NCBI GenBank assembly: GCA_947044365.1
Contig: OX345641.1
Span: 204,501 to 268,500 of the forward strand
Length of the DNA stretch: 64,000 nucleotides
DNA from: Petrosia ficiformis
Taxonomy: Eukaryota; Porifera; Demospongiae; Haplosclerida; Petrosiidae
Direction of reading: 5' to 3'
A program made the position numbers and the translations under genes. Below are positions 60,247 to 64,000 of the stretch, one piece after another. Each line of letters starts with the position of its first letter. The first letter of the stretch is position 1. Under the pieces are notes generated by a model. It saw only the letters and a list, made by a program, of their open reading frames with translations, ran no database searches and was not told the DNA's origin.

Positions 60247-63200
60247 ATGGAGCTTCTACCCTCTGTCAACCACATCCCCTTCATAGCAATTGGTATGACT
60301 CCACCCCATGGTCGTCAAGGACACAGTTTACCAACTCCTCGTGCACTGGGTCAAGGACCTATCTATGTGGCGCCTCTAGGACTGGAGGAGGGAGGCATAC
60401 AGGTGGGTAATATTTATTAATACAAACAGCCCTGAATGTAAGCTATTTTCTTTAAATAGACTTTGCAAAACCAAAGAAAAGGGTCGCAGACAACACAGAA
60501 GAGGAGTAAGAACAGTAAAAATTTACATATTGATGTTAATACTAGTAAAGGTAGTAGCCCATGGTACATAAATCGTGAACCCATACTCTCACCTCTGGAT
60601 CAAATACGACCTGTATTTGATGTGAAGATACTGGAGTCATTCAGAGAAGATTGGGATGGAGAGAGAGAAGAAGACATAGAGAGACTAACTGAGCGACTGA
60701 CACTTAGTCCTGATTTCACTGACGATAGAGAAGAAGTAAAGGAGCTTAATCGCTTTAATGGTGACTCATTACTCAGCTTTAGTTATAAGCCTCCTTCTAC
60801 TTCAGTTATACCCTTAGATCTAAGTGGTTCATTTGTATCTGCTTTCTCTCATCCTTTAAATGCGTCCCTTAATCTACCATTTGTGACATCTCCTGCTAAA
60901 GACAAAGATGCCTTTCTTTTTCCAACGACAGCACGTAATCCTAACAAAGCATTGTTTACTATTGATGCTAAGAGTTCACTAATCCTGGTAGCTAATGATG
61001 TCGCTTGTAATCTCTTTGGATATCAAAGAGGTGACTTGATAGGACTTAAAATTCAATACCTATTCACAGAGCCATATCAGGCTCGTCAGCGTGCTCTTGT
61101 AGAAGCGAATATTGATGTTATGGGAGAAACTGTTCTTGTCAGTGGCAAAGTGGTGAGTAATAGAATTATGTATGTGACTTGTGTAGTGTGTTCATGTAAG
61201 GGATGGTGAGTAATATACATGATAATGATAAGTAGTATGGGTATGTGACTTGTGCAATGTGTTCATGTAAGGGATGGTGAGTAATATACATGATAATGAT
61301 AAGTAGTATGGGTATGTGACTTGTGCAATGTGTTCATGTAAGGGATGATGAGTGATGTACATGCAATATGATAATGATAAGTAGTATGGGTGTGTGACTT
61401 GTGTAGTGTGTTCATGTAAGGGATAATGAGTAATGTACATGATAATGATAAGTAGTATGGGTATGTGACTTGTGTAGTGTGTTCATGTAAGGGATGATGA
61501 GTGATGTACATGCAATATGATAATGATAAGTAGTATGGGTGTGTGACTTGTGTAGTGTGTTCATGTAAGGGATAATGAGTAATGTACATGATAATGATAA
61601 GTAGTATGGGTATGTGACTTGTGTAGTGTGTTGTTCATGTAAGGAATGATGAGTAATGTACATGATAATGATAAGTAGTATGGGTATGTGACTTGTGTTG
61701 TGTGTATTCCTGTTAGTAGAATAGCGGTAAGTACATGTACATGTAGATGTTATAATGTACATGTAGATGTTATAATGTACATGTAGATGTTTCATTGTAT
61801 ATGTAGATGTTATAATGTACATGTAGATGTTACAATGTACATGTAGATGTTATAATGTACATGTACCATTCTATTCCAGATGGATGCTGTCACATCATAT
61901 GGTTTAGAGTTCCCTGTGTCTGTGTGGATGAAGAAAGTAAAGTCAACTCATGAGCCGAGAGTTATTGTTGTGATTGAACCTGTTGAAAGATGCTCCGCCC
62001 ATTTCACTCTAAATGAGAAGGTGTGGTTTTTTATAAATCATGTATATATGTTGTTTCAGAATGTGGAAAATTTCGTTTTTCAATTTGTGAGGCAATGCCC
62101 TCTCGCTGTATTGCACCTGATGAAATTCTGACCAATGAGATTGCAGGGAAGGCATAACCTGCCAGCACTTTAAATCACATAATCCATGTACATGTATGCA
62201 TTAATTCAATAAAAAGCACATTTTAATAGCAATATCGTTTTAATGTGGCCTGATGGTGGGAAAAATGTCATGCCGCCATGACACTTATTACAGAGTGCTA
62301 CCGTATAGTTGCTAAAATTCGAGGTGTTCAAATTTTCGTGGATTTCGCGGTTGGAAGATGAACCGCGAAAATTAAGACCACAAATTGGGTGTGGTCTTAC
62401 TAAATGTGTTCGTTCATACTAGACATGTTAAAAGTTATGGCTCTTTTCAAGTGTCTATCTTCTTAAGTATCTTACCTCGCATCGGATGGTTCTCTTTCGC
62501 CTAATAAACAATGAGCACACAGAAGAAATCTTTTTTGGCAAGTGGCCAACAATTGTGCGATTGCTTCTATGTACTGATACTGCGAACGGGTTGTGAGGAT
62601 TACTCGTCTCAAGATGATAGTCTAACTTCTCACCAGCTTCAGGCTCCCAAACATGTTTGTAGATTTGGAAGCCTCGTATCATGCCATTAACAGAGAAGGA
62701 CTGCACCTGCTCAGATTCTACTGGTTACGTATACGGAACACGGTAACCACACCCTCACGAAAATTTTTACCCTTGAATTATTTAAATAACTTCTTTTGAG
62801 ACAAAACACGAAAATTAGAACCCTCAAATTTTACCAACTATACGGTATTACATGTTTTTATAATTATATTCATAGGGTGTTATTACATGTACTAATACTT
62901 AATAACATGTTTTTATAATTATATTCATAGGGTGTTATTACATGTTGTGATCCTTGGTTTGCTATCCTATTTGGTTATGAAACAGAACACGATGTTATTA
63001 ATAATCATCTTTCACATCTTGTTCCATCAGTTGCTGTACCAGATCCTCCTTTCAGTAATCAAGTATGTTTCCATAGCAACATAAATTAATATTGTACATG
63101 TATGTACATGTAATTAGTTCTGTCACATGATCAATCAAGACAAAGATAATAAAGTTTAATAAAGTTTAGTACAGTATTTTGGGAGGGGGAAACAGTGGTC

Positions 63201-64000
63201 ATGCAATGTACACTGCTTAGTGTTGAGGGAGGGTATGCTTTCCCAGGAATTGTAGGCCATTTGAGGTTGCTTCTAGTGCCCTAGTCGGCTTATAGCTGAG
63301 ATGTTGCATTTTGAAGTCTGAAAATAAAATGGGATTGGAGGTGACCCCTACTTAAACTCTACTTCTCAATAAGCCCTACAACTGAACTTCACCCAGACAA
63401 CAAACCACACCTCACTAAGAGCATTATTAGCTGACAGGAACTCTTTTCTTGTGATCCAATTACACATATATACACATGGGCATCAGAGATTTCGATATGT
63501 TTTGAAGCATGGGCCAAGTTAGCTCAATAATTGTTAGTGTGTAGGCCATTGGGAATACATCTTGAGCCAATTAACAAATATAACATGTATTCTGAGGAGT
63601 AGCGTGATCAATTCCTTCCAAACAAAATATTTTTTATAAAACCCTGCCACCATGTTATGCCAGTGATAATATTTTAAATTCATCTGTTTAGACAAAACCC
63701 AAACAATCTTTGACTGGACGTACTAGAGATGGAACTGTGTTTCCTTTGACAGTGAGATTTACTGGTCAGTCTTGTGAACCAATAGAGGTAATGTCAGAGA
63801 AAGAAGTTCATCAGACAGAAGAAGGTATAGAACATATAGTAGAGGAGAAAGAACAGCAGCAAGATGAAGAAAAAGATTGTTTAGAAAATGAAAAGGTGTA
63901 CTCAGATATTGAACAGAAACTAATAGACAACCTTATATCACATGAAGATCATGTGAGCGATTCTTTGTTACAAGAGTTGCATACATCTCACAATACCTGT
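60247..64000 (+). CDS. PASK: PAS domain-containing serine/threonine kinase, 5' part (runs off right edge)
   Basis: Exons 60247-60402, 60460-61152, 61880-62020, 62931-63062 and 63692 to beyond 64000, all phase 0. After about 205 low-complexity residues, a PAS domain begins at NPNKALFTIDAKSS and contains VANDVACNLFGYQRGDLIG, then FPVSVWMKK and VVIEPVER. A second PAS-like region contains CCDPWFAILFGYE and HLVPSVAVP, followed by GRTRDGTVFPLTVRF. This is the order in vertebrate PASK, a nutrient-responsive kinase. The kinase domain must lie right of the window. The ATG at 60247 is the first in frame after the PAIP1 divergence; the last exon is Glu/Gln-rich (residues EEGIEHIVEEKEQQQDEEK). Confidence 0.88.
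61153..61715 (+). repeat. About 72-bp minisatellite starting at a PASK splice donor
   Basis: Seven to eight units containing GGGTATGTGACTTGTG and GTTCATGTAAGGGAT. The units begin with GTGAGTAAT, the same string as the authentic donor at 61153; perfect in the first three units (61153, 61208, 61279), then decaying to ATGAGTGAT/ATGAGTAAT. Confidence 0.85.
61727..61868 (+). repeat. 20-bp ATGTACATGTAGATGTTATA repeat
   Basis: About seven units of 20 bp immediately before the acceptor of PASK exon 3. Confidence 0.85.
62299..62847. mobile_element. TA-flanked DNA transposon with HIRAN-like ORF remnant
   Basis: Ends are inverted: TACCGTATAGTTGCTAAAAT at the left and ATTTTACCAACTATACGGTA at the right (one mismatch in 20), with TA as probable target duplication. 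CACGAAAA/TTTTCGTG blocks lie just inside both ends. A solo copy of this end occurs near 777. It sits in PASK intron 3. Confidence 0.75.
62455..62706 (-). CDS. HIRAN-like domain ORF inside a transposon
   Basis: 83 codons: IRGFQIYKHVWEPEAGEKL, NPHNPFAVSV, then TIVGHLPKKISSVCSLFIRR. The pattern (G-E-x-L ... N-x-x-D/N-x-x-A-V-x-V ... V-G-H-L-P) is that of HIRAN domains, which bind DNA ends, and of similar ORFs carried by invertebrate transposons. No transposase motif is left. Probably part of a once larger element. Confidence 0.5.
   Translation of the reverse strand: MQSFSVNGMIRGFQIYKHVWEPEAGEKLDYHLETSNPHNPFAVSVHRSNRTIVGHLPKKISSVCSLFIRRKRTIRCEVRYLRR
62849..62945 (+). repeat. 55-bp direct duplication of a PASK splice acceptor
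   Basis: TTACATGTTTTTATAATTAT plus ATTCATAGGGTGTTATTACA occurs twice, putting candidate acceptors at 62875 and 62930. Only the second keeps the frame (GVITCCDPW). The first runs into TAA after eight codons. Confidence 0.8.

Noticed and set aside
61192..61822. YITHYPLHEHTTQVTHPYYLS repeat ORFs on the minus strand
   Set aside because: Translations of the PASK intron minisatellite.

Overview
The window is AT-rich animal nuclear DNA: GT-AG introns, single genes split into short exons, nested DNA transposons and many minisatellites. The gene set (ELP6, PAIP1, PASK, ROCO GTPases with a death-fold tail, a RAG1-like protein) points to an early-branching marine invertebrate. The compact ROCO and multi-copy style suggests a sponge; this is inference, not proof.

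Layout. 1-5.2 kb: on the minus strand, part of a ROCO-type GTPase gene (P-loop exon) and a long low-complexity exon built from 375-bp tandem repeats; the intron between them holds two nested hAT elements with perfect 8-bp target duplications. 5.3-51.1 kb: four genes (copies 1-4, plus strand) for large secreted proteins related to bacterial VioB/RebD (iminophenyl-pyruvate dimer synthase, ferritin-like). Each has a 38-47 nt first exon coding a signal peptide and one large second exon. Copies 2 and 4 end in a membrane anchor. Copies 1 and 3 stop early and lose half of the ferritin-like bundle. Between copies 2 and 3, and again between 2' and 4, lie a pseudouridine-kinase-like (PfkB) fragment, a complete ROCO-COR-CARD-like core, a KIX fragment and a decayed RAG1-like gene with N-terminal zinc fingers and a DDE core.

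A 20,681-bp unit is present twice in tandem, almost without differences. The gene at the junction (copy 3) is a chimera: copy 4-like at its 5' end and copy 1-like at its 3' end. This is the product expected from unequal crossing over between copies 1 and 4.

52.5-64 kb is ordinary conserved sequence: ELP6 (7 exons, complete), PAIP1 (10 exons, complete, convergent with ELP6) and the 5' part of PASK (divergent from PAIP1 across a 250-bp promoter and running off the right edge). Their introns carry minisatellites, a Tigger relic and a TA-flanked element with a HIRAN-like ORF.

The most unusual content is the array of signal-peptide-bearing VioB/RebD-like proteins in an animal, in a block that is still being reshaped by recombination. 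All gene models were read by eye; exon phases were checked by summing lengths for copies 1, 2 and 4, ELP6 and PAIP1, and all are divisible by three.
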